Positions 16,389-24,779 of a stretch of DNA of 64,000 bases are shown here, in pieces. The notes under the pieces were generated by a model that worked only from the letters and a program-made list of their open reading frames with translations, was not told the DNA's origin and made no database searches. Numbering within the stretch: the stretch's first letter is position 1; each line of letters starts with the position of its first letter. The position numbers were made by a program, and so were the translations under genes. This DNA is from CAYMKL01 sp964390805 (GTDB lineage Bacteria > Chloroflexota > Anaerolineae > VGOG01): positions 1 to 64,000 of the forward strand of contig CAYMKL010000019.1 of NCBI GenBank assembly GCA_964390805.1, in the 5' to 3' direction.

Positions 16389-17663
16389 ATGTTGAAGCAG
16401 AAATACGACGTGATAGTCATCGGCAGCGGCCCGGCAGGTCTGGCCGCAGCCATCGAAGCAAAGAAGACGGGCGCTGAAGATGTGTTGATCATAGAACGGG
16501 CGAAGGAACTGGGCGGCATCCTTCAGCAGTGCATACACAACGGGTTCGGGTTGGAGATTCTCAAAGAAGACCTTCCTGGCCCTGCCTATGCCCAACGTTA
16601 CATTGATGAGGTCGAACAACTGGGTGTGGAGACCCTTCTCGACGCCATGGTGCTGGACGTTTCCCCCAACCGACACGTCTATGCCATCAGCAAGTGGTCG
16701 GGGTTTGCAGAACTGGACGCGCGAGCCATCGTGTTGGCCATGGGCTGTCGCGAGCGCACCCGCGCTCAGATTCGCCTCCCCGGCACCCGGCCAGCAGGCG
16801 TGTACACGGCTGGCACCGCTCAGCGCTTCGTGAACATCGAGGGCTACATGCCCGGCAGTCGCTTCGTCATCCTGGGCTCCGGCGACATCGGGATGATCAT
16901 GGCCCGCCGCCTGACCTTTGAGGGAGCCAAAGTGGAGCGCGTGCTGGAGATCATGCCCTTCCTCACTGGGCTGACGCGCAATTACGTGCAGTGCCTGCTC
17001 GACTTTGACATCCCCCTACAACTGCGCCACACTGTCAGCCGCATCCTGGGCAACAGTCGCGTGGAGGCGGTGGAGGCGGTTCAGGTAGATGACGATTGGC
17101 AGCCCATCCCTGGCACGGAGGAGATCATCCCCTGCGATACACTGCTCCTTTCCGTGGGCCTGATTCCGGAGAACGAGCTTTCCCGCCAGGCGGGGGTGGT
17201 CCTGGATCCGGTGACGGGCGGGCCCTTCGTGGATGAGGGCATGCAGACCAATGTGCCGGGCATCTTCGCCGCCGGCAACGTCGTTCATGTGTACGATCTG
17301 GTGGACTGGGTGACCGAGGCCGGTTTCGTGGCCGGGCGCAGCGCCGCCGAGTTCGCCATCGCCGAGCGAAAGCGTTTTGCTCACCAAGTCAAGCTACAAC
17401 CAGGAGACAACATCCGCTACATCGTGCCGCACGTGATGGACAAGGAGAGCCTGGCGGAGTCGGATCAGCGGCTGCAGATGCGCGTAATCCAGCCCATTGA
17501 GGAAAAAGTGTGGGTGGAGGTGCTGGATGGCGAAGACCGGGTGACCCGCAAAGGAGAGCGCTACGTCCGTCCGGGAGAGATGGTCACTGTGAAGATTCCG
17601 CAGAAGGCCTACGATGCAGTGCAGAGGGCCGATACCCTCATCGTGCGAGTGGTGAGGCGTTGA
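16389..17663 (+). CDS. NAD(P)/FAD-dependent oxidoreductase of glycerol operon
   Basis: A 424-residue two-dinucleotide-binding flavoprotein. The FAD motif VIVIGSGPAGLAAAIEAKK is at residues 7-25; a second Rossmann motif FVILGSGDIGMIMARRL (about 159) should bind NAD(P)H; TNVPGIFAAGNVVHVYD (about 287) is the C-terminal FAD contact. LGGILQQCIHNGFGLE near residue 41 is typical of the group next to glpK in Thermotogae and Firmicutes. It may connect glycerol-3-phosphate oxidation to pyridine nucleotides or act as the GlpB-like partner; the true acceptor is unproven. The gene starts two bases after the preceding stop, so translation is probably coupled. Confidence 0.87.
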   Translation: MLKQKYDVIVIGSGPAGLAAAIEAKKTGAEDVLIIERAKELGGILQQCIHNGFGLEILKEDLPGPAYAQRYIDEVEQLGVETLLDAMVLDVSPNRHVYAISKWSGFAELDARAIVLAMGCRERTRAQIRLPGTRPAGVYTAGTAQRFVNIEGYMPGSRFVILGSGDIGMIMARRLTFEGAKVERVLEIMPFLTGLTRNYVQCLLDFDIPLQLRHTVSRILGNSRVEAVEAVQVDDDWQPIPGTEEIIPCDTLLLSVGLIPENELSRQAGVVLDPVTGGPFVDEGMQTNVPGIFAAGNVVHVYDLVDWVTEAGFVAGRSAAEFAIAERKRFAHQVKLQPGDNIRYIVPHVMDKESLAESDQRLQMRVIQPIEEKVWVEVLDGEDRVTRKGERYVRPGEMVTVKIPQKAYDAVQRADTLIVRVVRR

Positions 17664-17676
17664 AAGGGAATGTACC

Positions 17677-18048
17677 ATGGCTGAAGAAACCACGAAGATG
17701 ATCTGCATCACCTGCCCCGTGGGCTGCGCACTGGAGGTCACCCACGAGGGGGAGACCATCATCGGTGTAAAAGGCGATACTTGTAAGAGAGGGATAGATT
17801 ACGCCGAGTCTGAGCTCACGGATCCGCGGCGGATGGTCACCAGCACAGCAAAGGTGCGAGCCGGTGTGCACCCCCTGGTGCCTGTATACACTGCTGCTCC
17901 TATCCCGAAACCATTGATCTTTGACTTGTTGGCCGAGTTGCGCAAAGTGGAACTACAGGCCCCCGTTGAGATGGGACAGGTCGTGTTGAAGAATGTCCTG
18001 GACACCGACATAGACGTACTGGCTAGTCGAAATCTGCCGGCTAAGTAG
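17677..18048 (+). CDS. DUF1667 protein, four-cysteine electron-transfer partner
   Basis: A 123-residue soluble protein with CITCPVGCALEV at residues 9-20 and GDTCKRGIDYA at about 34-44. The CxxCxxxC plus later Cys arrangement suggests a small iron-sulfur or zinc site. The rest (ELTDPRRMVTSTAKV, VPVYTAAPIPKPLIFDLL) is the DUF1667 signature. In known glycerol operons this small protein always follows the two flavoproteins, as here, so it is probably a subunit of their complex. Function is otherwise unknown. Confidence 0.88.
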   Translation: MAEETTKMICITCPVGCALEVTHEGETIIGVKGDTCKRGIDYAESELTDPRRMVTSTAKVRAGVHPLVPVYTAAPIPKPLIFDLLAELRKVELQAPVEMGQVVLKNVLDTDIDVLASRNLPAK

Positions 18049-18099
18049 GGGAAGGAGCTGTGGGATGGAGGGAGGACTTCATAGACTCTGGATGGAACC

Positions 18100-18387
18100 A
18101 TGACCAAAAGCAAGAAACGACGCAAGAAAAGGCAGCCTTCCAAGCAGGGTCAACAAGCCACGCCCAGCGCCAAGGATCAGGAACAACGGATCCGTGCATT
18201 TGACCGGATTCCGCTCTGGGGTTGGGTCTTGGTCTTCCTCGTGCCTTTGATCCTTAGCGAGTTCATGTTCTACCAGGCGGGCCGAACGGCCAGCATGGTC
18301 ATCTTCCCGCTGGCCTGGATTGGCTTCTGGGCTGCCATGATGCAGCGGTCTGGGTGGTCGATCCTGAAGAAGCGGGAGGACAAGTGA
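18100..18387 (+). CDS. Small two-helix membrane protein
   Basis: A 95-residue protein with a highly basic N-terminus (KSKKRRKKRQPSKQ) and two hydrophobic segments: WGWVLVFLVPLILSEFMFY and MVIFPLAWIGFWAAMM. It is not recognised. It is the last gene before the operon terminator, 50 bases after the DUF1667 gene; a link to glycerol metabolism is only positional. Confidence 0.6.
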   Translation: MTKSKKRRKKRQPSKQGQQATPSAKDQEQRIRAFDRIPLWGWVLVFLVPLILSEFMFYQAGRTASMVIFPLAWIGFWAAMMQRSGWSILKKREDK

Positions 18388-18447
18388 TAGGCCAACTTCG
18401 TTGGCACGTCGCTTGTCGCTTCTTGTGTCAATGTGCCTCGAATCAAG

Positions 18448-18478
18448 GCTGGGAGTCAATGGCGCTCCCAGCTTTTGT
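18448..18478 (+). terminator. Rho-independent terminator of the glycerol operon
   Basis: GCTGGGAG (18448-18455) pairs with CTCCCAGC (18465-18472) around a nine-base loop and is followed by TTTTGTG. Confidence 0.7.
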
Positions 18479-18501
18479 GTTTCATGGTGGAGAAGATGCG
18501 C

Positions 18502-18530
18502 TTGACTTCTCCGCCGATAGCGGGTAGAAT
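18502..18530 (+). promoter_or_regulatory. Promoter of the toxin-antitoxin operon
   Basis: TTGACT (18502-18507), 17-base spacer, TAGAAT (18525-18530), about 40 bases upstream of the antitoxin ATG. Confidence 0.65.
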
Positions 18531-18572
18531 TGTATTGAGTAATGAATTGATTGATGAACAGGGAGGTAGGAG

Positions 18573-18884
18573 ATGGAACGAGTGGTAAGTGCTACTGAGG
18601 CTCGCATCCGCTTTGGCGAGTTGATGCGGTGGGCCGTGGAGAGCCAGCAGCCCGTCGTTGTGGAGCGGGGTGGAAGACCCCACGTTGTCGTGCTCTCCGT
18701 GGCCCAATACGAACGGCTGAAGACAGACAGGCAGGGCGAGGGCTGGCGGGAGGCATTGGCGCAAGCCGCCCGCGTACGAGCCAGGATAGCGGCTCGGCTA
18801 GATGGTCAGCCCCTGCCGCCATCCGAGGAGATCATCCGCCAGATGCGGGAGGAGCGAGATGAGCAGCTTCTCGATTTGCATTGA
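18573..18884 (+). CDS. Type II antitoxin, Phd/YefM family
   Basis: A 103-residue protein whose N-terminus (VVSATEARIRFGELMRWAVE) is the Phd/YefM DNA-binding fold and whose middle (PVVVERGGRPHVVVLSVAQY) is the typical second strand region. The C-terminal half is expected to wrap around the toxin. GGGAGG lies ahead of the ATG, and the stop overlaps the start of the PIN-domain gene by 26 bases, the usual antitoxin-toxin arrangement. It probably autoregulates the promoter at 18502-18530. Confidence 0.88.
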   Translation: MERVVSATEARIRFGELMRWAVESQQPVVVERGGRPHVVVLSVAQYERLKTDRQGEGWREALAQAARVRARIAARLDGQPLPPSEEIIRQMREERDEQLLDLH

Positions 18885-19290
18885 TGCCAGTGTCGTTGTG
18901 CAGTTGGTGACCGGCGGCGCCTACGTGGCATTGATCACTGATCTGTGGACGGCGTGGCGTGAGACTCGGTGTGTGCTGATGGCGCCCACACTGTTGTACT
19001 GCGAGGTGACCAACGCCCTACATCGCTATGTCGTCCAAGGGTACCTATTGCCCGAGGAGGCAGCCGAGGCTTTGGATGCAGCTCTGGGATTAGACATAAC
19101 TCTCCATGGTGATGCTGAGTTGTATCGACATGCCCTGCGCCTGGCTGAGCGCTTCTCGCTCCCGGCCACTTACGATGCTCACTACCTGGCTTTGGCAGAG
19201 CAACTGGGGGCTGAGTTCTGGACCGCTGACGGCAAGCTTGCCCGTGCGGTGCAGGCTGCCCTGCCGTGGGTGCGTCTGGTAGGGGAGTAA
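18859..19290 (+). CDS. VapC-like PIN-domain toxin
   Basis: A 143-residue PIN-domain ribonuclease. The first acidic residue is in SICIDASVVVQLV; others are Glu in LLYCEVTNALHRY (about residue 48), the Asp in ATYDAHYLALAEQ (about 117) and FWTADGKLARAV (about 133). These form the Mg site for RNA cleavage. The start MSSFSICIDA was chosen because GGGAGGA lies directly upstream and homology begins there; the open frame extends further but overlaps the antitoxin. Pairing with Phd rather than VapB is common in these modules. Confidence 0.88.
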   Translation: MSSFSICIDASVVVQLVTGGAYVALITDLWTAWRETRCVLMAPTLLYCEVTNALHRYVVQGYLLPEEAAEALDAALGLDITLHGDAELYRHALRLAERFSLPATYDAHYLALAEQLGAEFWTADGKLARAVQAALPWVRLVGE

Positions 19291-19321
19291 GCCTGGCGAC
19301 CAGGGGAAAGGATCTCGTCGC

Positions 19322-20083
19322 ATGATGAAGCACGAATTGAGATTCCTTTTCGGCGGATTGGCAGGTGCTTTGATCGCCACAGGGTGGTGGTTGTACGATG
19401 GCCGCCCGCGTGGACGCACCCCAAGCCTCGAAAGTCTCGATGATCCAAAAGTCGCACGAGCCTACGGGTGGGTGGCGACGTCGCCGCCCATGAGAGTGCT
19501 GCGCTGGTTCGTGGCAGACCGCGCCGTCGCCATGACCAGGCGTGGAGCAGCAGCGGACCTGGGATGCGGCCCAGGCCAGTTGGTCATCGAGTTGGCACGG
19601 CGGGCCCCCGACCTGCACGTGACGGGCATTGACCTGTCGGACGAGATGATAGCCCGAGGCCAGAAAAAAGCCCGTCGCGCTGGCGTGGCGGATCGGGTCT
19701 CGTTTCGCCGGGGGAATGCGCAGCAGATTCCGTTCCCGGACGCTTCCCTGGACCTGGTCGTCAGCACCTTGTCGCTACACCACTGGAGCAATCCGGTGGC
19801 CGTGTTGGACGAAATCGCCCGCGTCTTGCGTCCTGGCGGCTCCTTCTTGGTCTTCGATCTGCGCCGTGACATGATTGCACCATGCTGGCTACTGTTGTGG
19901 TTTGCCACTCACGTTATAGTGCCAGCCGCATTGCGCCGGGCGAACGAACCGTTGAGTAGCCGCAACGCGGCCTACACCCCACAGGAAGCGGCGCGACTGG
20001 CTGAACAGTCGCGCTTGAGTGGTTGGCGTGTCACTCGTGGACCGATGTGGCTGAGCATTGAAGGGACAATTATGGGAGCATGA
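19322..20083 (+). CDS. Class I SAM-dependent methyltransferase
   Basis: A 253-residue protein with a short hydrophobic N-terminus (FLFGGLAGALIATGWWLYDG) that may anchor it to the membrane. SAM-binding motif I is AADLGCGPGQLVIELA (about residue 78), motif II VTGIDLSDEMI, and a motif IV region LDLVVSTLSLHHWSNP, typical of UbiE/Coq5-like small-molecule or lipid methyltransferases. The substrate is unknown. It is 27 bases before the NACHT gene, so it may share its transcript. Confidence 0.85.
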   Translation: MMKHELRFLFGGLAGALIATGWWLYDGRPRGRTPSLESLDDPKVARAYGWVATSPPMRVLRWFVADRAVAMTRRGAAADLGCGPGQLVIELARRAPDLHVTGIDLSDEMIARGQKKARRAGVADRVSFRRGNAQQIPFPDASLDLVVSTLSLHHWSNPVAVLDEIARVLRPGGSFLVFDLRRDMIAPCWLLLWFATHVIVPAALRRANEPLSSRNAAYTPQEAARLAEQSRLSGWRVTRGPMWLSIEGTIMGA

Positions 20084-20110
20084 TCATAGACCAAAGAATG
20101 GGAGGGTATT

Positions 20111-23100
20111 ATGGCGATTGTTGAACTCTCAATGGTAATTGGCGCCATCGTTGAGATGGGCGTCGAGGGGATTTGGGAGAAGGCCAAGCGCCGCGAGGCA
20201 GTCATTAGGGCGCTGAAGAAGTTGGGGTTGCAGCCAGATGCGCCGCCATCTGATTTCGACGGTGTGTACGCTTACACGCTGGTCGAGTATGGCGTAGGCA
20301 AGCCCAAGCCAATCCTCGACTTCTTCCGCCACGAGTTCATCCGTGACGCCTTCCGCCAATCGTTTGAAAAACGGGATGCTTCGATTCTGAGCGAAGAGGC
20401 AGAGAGCCTGATCGAATGGCACAAGATCGGTGACGACCTACGACGGTTGGATGTAGACCCGCGGCAGGAGTTCGCTCGCTTCACCGCTGTGTTCAATGAG
20501 ATCGTTGACCGCACGCGCACACCGGCTGAGGTCAAGCGAGACCAGAAGCTGGATGATATCTACGGTGACTTGCATCAAAAGACAAGTGATATCATCGAAC
20601 GCCTGGAAAAACTCGACGAACTGGGCGAGATTCGGGCAGAGCTCAGACGGCTGGCACAGAGTTATCGGGCGCGCCAGTTCATCGTCGCACCGACTGGCGA
20701 GAAGCTCAAGGTATTCATCAGTTCCAAGATGATGGAATTACGCGACGTACGTGAGATTGTCGCCAAGGCCCTCGATGACAGAGGGATTGATGCCTGGGTG
20801 TACGAAGCTCATGCTGGCGCGAGGCCGGAAGGCGTGGTGGAGACCTCATTCAGTGAGGTAGAGGCTGCCGATATCTACGTGGGGCTGTTCTGGCAGAAGT
20901 ACGGTGAGGTGACGGTGCAAGAGTATCGCCGTGCCCGCGCCCTAGACAAGCCGTGCTTTGTCTACATCCGCGACAAAGACCTCCAGCGTGAAGAGGAATT
21001 GGAGGATTTTCTGCGGGACGAGGTCTACGACTTGCGAAAGGGTGTCACCTACGACTACTTCGACAGCGCCGTAGAATTGGGCGAGCAAGCTGCCGGTGAC
21101 ATTATGGCCTGGTTGGTGCGGCGGCACCGCGAGATGACGGCTGAGATTCAGGAAGCTCGCGTGTCTGTGGACGAGGTCGCCCGTCTACAAGGCGAGGTCG
21201 ATCGCCTTCAGGCTGCCAGTCGCGAACCTCTGCCACAGGGCACTGCTGTAGACTATCTAGCCCAGCAGATGCGGACCTGGTTTGAGACCTTAGGTTACCG
21301 CTTTGAGAGTCACGACGTCCGGGCCAAAGACTACTTCGAGTGGGTCATCAATGTCCCAGCGCGGCGGGGGTATGACCGCATCTTTGTACTTGGCGTCGAG
21401 GGCGAGGCCGAACTTGCCCACATTGCTGCCCTACGCCACGCCGTGGACGAGCAGGGGACCGATGAGGGATGGCTAGTGGCTGCACGGCGTAAAAGCCAGG
21501 CTGTCTGCGAAGAAGTTGAAAGAACAGAGAACCGCGATCTCTTCTGCTACACCTTCGACGAACTGCTGGACGAGGATGCTGACTTCAGCGGCTACCTCGA
21601 CTGGCTAGAGGTCGAGGTCAAGCGCCGGGGTATTGACACCACGTATGTTCCCTTGGCGTGCACCAAGGAGGAGGTCGATCCGGATACCGGGCAAAAGATA
21701 GGAGAAAGTCGCTACGACGAGCACAACGGCTGGATTGACGGCTACATTGACCGGTGGGTAGATGATCCGTCCAAGGAGCACATCTCCATCCTGGGCGAGT
21801 TTGGCACTAGTAAGACTTGGTTCGCGCTACACTACGCCTGGAATGCCCTACAGCGCTATCGCGAGGCCAAAGAACGGGGCGTCGAGCGCCCTCGCCTGCC
21901 CCTGGTCATCCCCCTGCGCGACTATGCCAAGGCAGTCAGCGTCGAGTCCCTCTTCTCCGAGTTCTTCTTCCGCAAACATGAGATACCTTTGCCCGGTTAC
22001 TCCGCCTTTGAACAACTCAACCGTATGGGCAAGCTGGTGCTCATCTTCGACGGCTTTGATGAGATGGCCGCTAAGGTGGATCGCCAGAAGATGATTAACA
22101 ACTTCTGGGAGTTGGCCCGGGTAGCGGTGCCGGGGGCCAAGGCCATACTCACCTGCCGTACCGAGCACTTTCCCGAGGCCCAAGAAGGCCGCGCCTTGCT
22201 AAGCGCTGAATTGCAGGCCTCCACTGCTAAGCTGACCGGCGAGCCGCCTCAGTTCGAAGTGTTGGAACTGGAGAAATTTGATGACGCCCAAATCCGCCAG
22301 GTGTTGTCGCTCCGGGCTGAGCCCGCCACTGTGGAACAGGTGATGGGCAATCCCCAACTCCTTGACTTGGCCCGCCGGCCAGTGATGACCGAGTTCATCC
22401 TGGAGGCTTTGCCCGATATTGAGGCGGGCAAGCGAGTGGATCTGTCGCGCATCTACCTCTACGCCGTGTGGCGGAAAATGGAACGGGACATCAAAGCGGA
22501 GCGAACTTTCACCTCTCTGGCGGACAAGCTCTATTTCCTGTGCGAGCTGTCGTGGGAGATGCTCTCTACCGATGAAATGAGCCTCAACTACCGGCTCTTT
22601 CCTGACCGGATTCGCCGCTTATTTGGCCCCGCCGTGCAGGAGCAAAAGGACCTGGACCACTGGCACTACGACATGATGGGCAAGACCATGCTTGTCCGCA
22701 ATGCCGATGGTGATTACACTCCGGCTCATCGTTCCCTGCTCGAATTCTTCGTCGCCTTCAAATTCACGGCAGAACTAGGCCTCCTGGCCCCCGACTTTAC
22801 CGTCCTTGCTCAAGCTCAGTCCAACCTGGATGATTCACTCGCGGCCCAAAAACACACCTGGTCCGACTACTTTCGGCGGTGGGGGGACAAGGACGGGCAA
22901 ATCGTGAGAATTGCGCCACTCTCGCAGTTTGAGATGGAGCCAACTGAGAATTTGAGAGAAACGGTAGGGAAGCAGAGGTTTGCACCTGCAATCCTGGATT
23001 TGATGAGAGGTATGTTGGAGGAAAGTGAGCTGTGGAAGAGATTCGAGGTTACACGATCAATACATATAGATTATGAAAACTACCTAGGTGGTAATTGCTT

Positions 23101-24514
23101 ATCGCTATTGAGTTGGGCAGGTGAGGATATGCGACAACGCAAATTGGACGGCCTCAACCTACGAGGGGCGGTATTGTTTTCGGATGTAAGCGGTACTAGC
23201 TTCTCAAATTCCAACCTGAGTGAGGCCACGTTTCTTGACCCAGTCTTGAGAGATGTGTCGTTCTTAGATGCTCAAATGGAAGGTGTGACTTTCCAAGAGT
23301 CTCCGAACGTTGAGCGAGTCTACAGCCTATCAAGCCAACATAAGTACCTGCTCGTGGGCCGGGAGAATTTGGCGAGTGTAATCTCGACAGATACGGGACA
23401 ATCACATGCACACTTTGCGTTGCGACGAGATTACTCGTTTATCTTTGCTTACCACGACGGAAGAGGACTAGCTGTTGGTAATAGAAGAAACGGGCGAGTT
23501 GAATTCTGGGACTTGAAGACGAACTCCTTTAGTAGGTGTAGTGATGAGGCGGACTCTCCAGTAGTGCAGGTGTCGCCTAATGAAAGTCTGGGTGTCATGG
23601 CGGTAATGAGAGCCAACGGTAGGATTGATTACTTGGATTCGAACTCGCTGGAGACCTTGTCATCCTGGAAGCCGTACACGATTGGCGGATTGCTCAACTG
23701 GACATACGACGGTGAAATGCTTATTACCCAAGGTAGAGATGACGAAGGAGACAATATCAAAGCGTGGTGCGGTGATGGTGATCTTCTGTATACACTGCGG
23801 ACACCCAAACAGCGGTATATTGAAGGCTATCTAGAGAAGTATCTCTTCTTGAGAAAGCTTGTGCTGGACCAAGAGCAAAATCGGGCATATGAAGTTCACG
23901 AATTAGCTAATGGAGACTTTGTCTCCAGAATTGTATTAGGTCCAAATGCAGCATCGGCTGTAGTCGACCAGCCTGAACCAGTTATCTGTTTTACTCAGGG
24001 GCCCAACATACTAATCGAGAATTTCGTGACACATGACAAACTCATGACCATACCGGGAGATGATAGGATATATGGGTTGTGGATGCATCGCTCTCCAGAA
24101 CATGTGTTGCGGCTAGTCATTGACTATGAAAGAGCTTTAGTGGTTGGGCTTATTGATTTGACTAGTCAACAATACTTGGAGGAGCGAGTGCTTGTGAAGG
24201 AATTGACAGATCCGAGCTACGATATCGTTCTTGATCCAGAGCAAGGCTTGCTGTTAAGTGGCGGTTCGGGTGGTGCAGTATGTATGTGGAACTGGGACGA
24301 TGATGATGATCTACTTAGTATCATTAGGATCACGACGGACTGTTTTGGGACACAGATAGAAGGTGCCATCCTCAATGACTCCGAATTCGAGTGGTTGAAG
24401 GAGCGCGGAGCCATCGGAACGCCAAGAGAGATAAAGCCGCGTGATCATTATAGGGCTACAACTATGGTTGACTCGAGAATTGCATTTTCGAGTAATGGTA
24501 TTCTTCAGATATAG
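20111..24514 (+). CDS. DUF4062-NACHT NTPase, NLR-like (STAND) protein with C-terminal repeat sensor
   Basis: A 1467-residue multidomain protein. Residues 1-195: helical region of unknown role. About 203-350: DUF4062 (KVFISSKMMELRDVREIV, then ADIYVGLFWQKYGEVT), a TIR-related fold. About 385-520: a further alpha/beta domain (WFETLGYRFESHDVRAKDYF). About 570-720: NACHT with Walker A ILGEFGTSKTWFALHYA (Ser where Gly is usual), Walker B KLVLIFDGFDEMA and sensor TCRTEHF. Then helices ending in PAHRSLLEFFVAFKF. About 1005-1075: pentapeptide-like repeats (LDGLNLRGAVLF, NSNLSEATFLD). About 1080-1467: beta-propeller-like strands. Such proteins in bacteria commonly sense phage products and trigger an effector; that role is inferred. 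Base composition falls sharply near residue 930, suggesting a recombined sensor. Confidence 0.85.
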   Translation: MAIVELSMVIGAIVEMGVEGIWEKAKRREAVIRALKKLGLQPDAPPSDFDGVYAYTLVEYGVGKPKPILDFFRHEFIRDAFRQSFEKRDASILSEEAESLIEWHKIGDDLRRLDVDPRQEFARFTAVFNEIVDRTRTPAEVKRDQKLDDIYGDLHQKTSDIIERLEKLDELGEIRAELRRLAQSYRARQFIVAPTGEKLKVFISSKMMELRDVREIVAKALDDRGIDAWVYEAHAGARPEGVVETSFSEVEAADIYVGLFWQKYGEVTVQEYRRARALDKPCFVYIRDKDLQREEELEDFLRDEVYDLRKGVTYDYFDSAVELGEQAAGDIMAWLVRRHREMTAEIQEARVSVDEVARLQGEVDRLQAASREPLPQGTAVDYLAQQMRTWFETLGYRFESHDVRAKDYFEWVINVPARRGYDRIFVLGVEGEAELAHIAALRHAVDEQGTDEGWLVAARRKSQAVCEEVERTENRDLFCYTFDELLDEDADFSGYLDWLEVEVKRRGIDTTYVPLACTKEEVDPDTGQKIGESRYDEHNGWIDGYIDRWVDDPSKEHISILGEFGTSKTWFALHYAWNALQRYREAKERGVERPRLPLVIPLRDYAKAVSVESLFSEFFFRKHEIPLPGYSAFEQLNRMGKLVLIFDGFDEMAAKVDRQKMINNFWELARVAVPGAKAILTCRTEHFPEAQEGRALLSAELQASTAKLTGEPPQFEVLELEKFDDAQIRQVLSLRAEPATVEQVMGNPQLLDLARRPVMTEFILEALPDIEAGKRVDLSRIYLYAVWRKMERDIKAERTFTSLADKLYFLCELSWEMLSTDEMSLNYRLFPDRIRRLFGPAVQEQKDLDHWHYDMMGKTMLVRNADGDYTPAHRSLLEFFVAFKFTAELGLLAPDFTVLAQAQSNLDDSLAAQKHTWSDYFRRWGDKDGQIVRIAPLSQFEMEPTENLRETVGKQRFAPAILDLMRGMLEESELWKRFEVTRSIHIDYENYLGGNCLSLLSWAGEDMRQRKLDGLNLRGAVLFSDVSGTSFSNSNLSEATFLDPVLRDVSFLDAQMEGVTFQESPNVERVYSLSSQHKYLLVGRENLASVISTDTGQSHAHFALRRDYSFIFAYHDGRGLAVGNRRNGRVEFWDLKTNSFSRCSDEADSPVVQVSPNESLGVMAVMRANGRIDYLDSNSLETLSSWKPYTIGGLLNWTYDGEMLITQGRDDEGDNIKAWCGDGDLLYTLRTPKQRYIEGYLEKYLFLRKLVLDQEQNRAYEVHELANGDFVSRIVLGPNAASAVVDQPEPVICFTQGPNILIENFVTHDKLMTIPGDDRIYGLWMHRSPEHVLRLVIDYERALVVGLIDLTSQQYLEERVLVKELTDPSYDIVLDPEQGLLLSGGSGGAVCMWNWDDDDDLLSIIRITTDCFGTQIEGAILNDSEFEWLKERGAIGTPREIKPRDHYRATTMVDSRIAFSSNGILQI

Positions 24515-24779
24515 TAACGTATCCGATCACTGCTGACCGTGGGCAGAGGTGCACTCACTTGGTCGCGTGGTGAACTGTACATCCCATCGGGCAGAAGCTC
24601 AATTGCCAGGAGCTGTGATTGGCTGGGACCTAAGGGCCGGATGCCCCTGCTCCCAGCGGTGAGGGTACCCTCGGCGAATGGCTGGCGGAATGAGGGGTGG
24701 TTTTGGAGTAGGGGGAGGTAATCACTCGAACTGGTTTTGTGTAGTAGGCCAGGGCGAGGAGAATTGGGAAGGAAGTGTC
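24515..24779. other. Intergenic gap after NACHT gene
   Basis: About 265 bases with no convincing gene, terminator or promoter that I can support. Confidence 0.5.
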
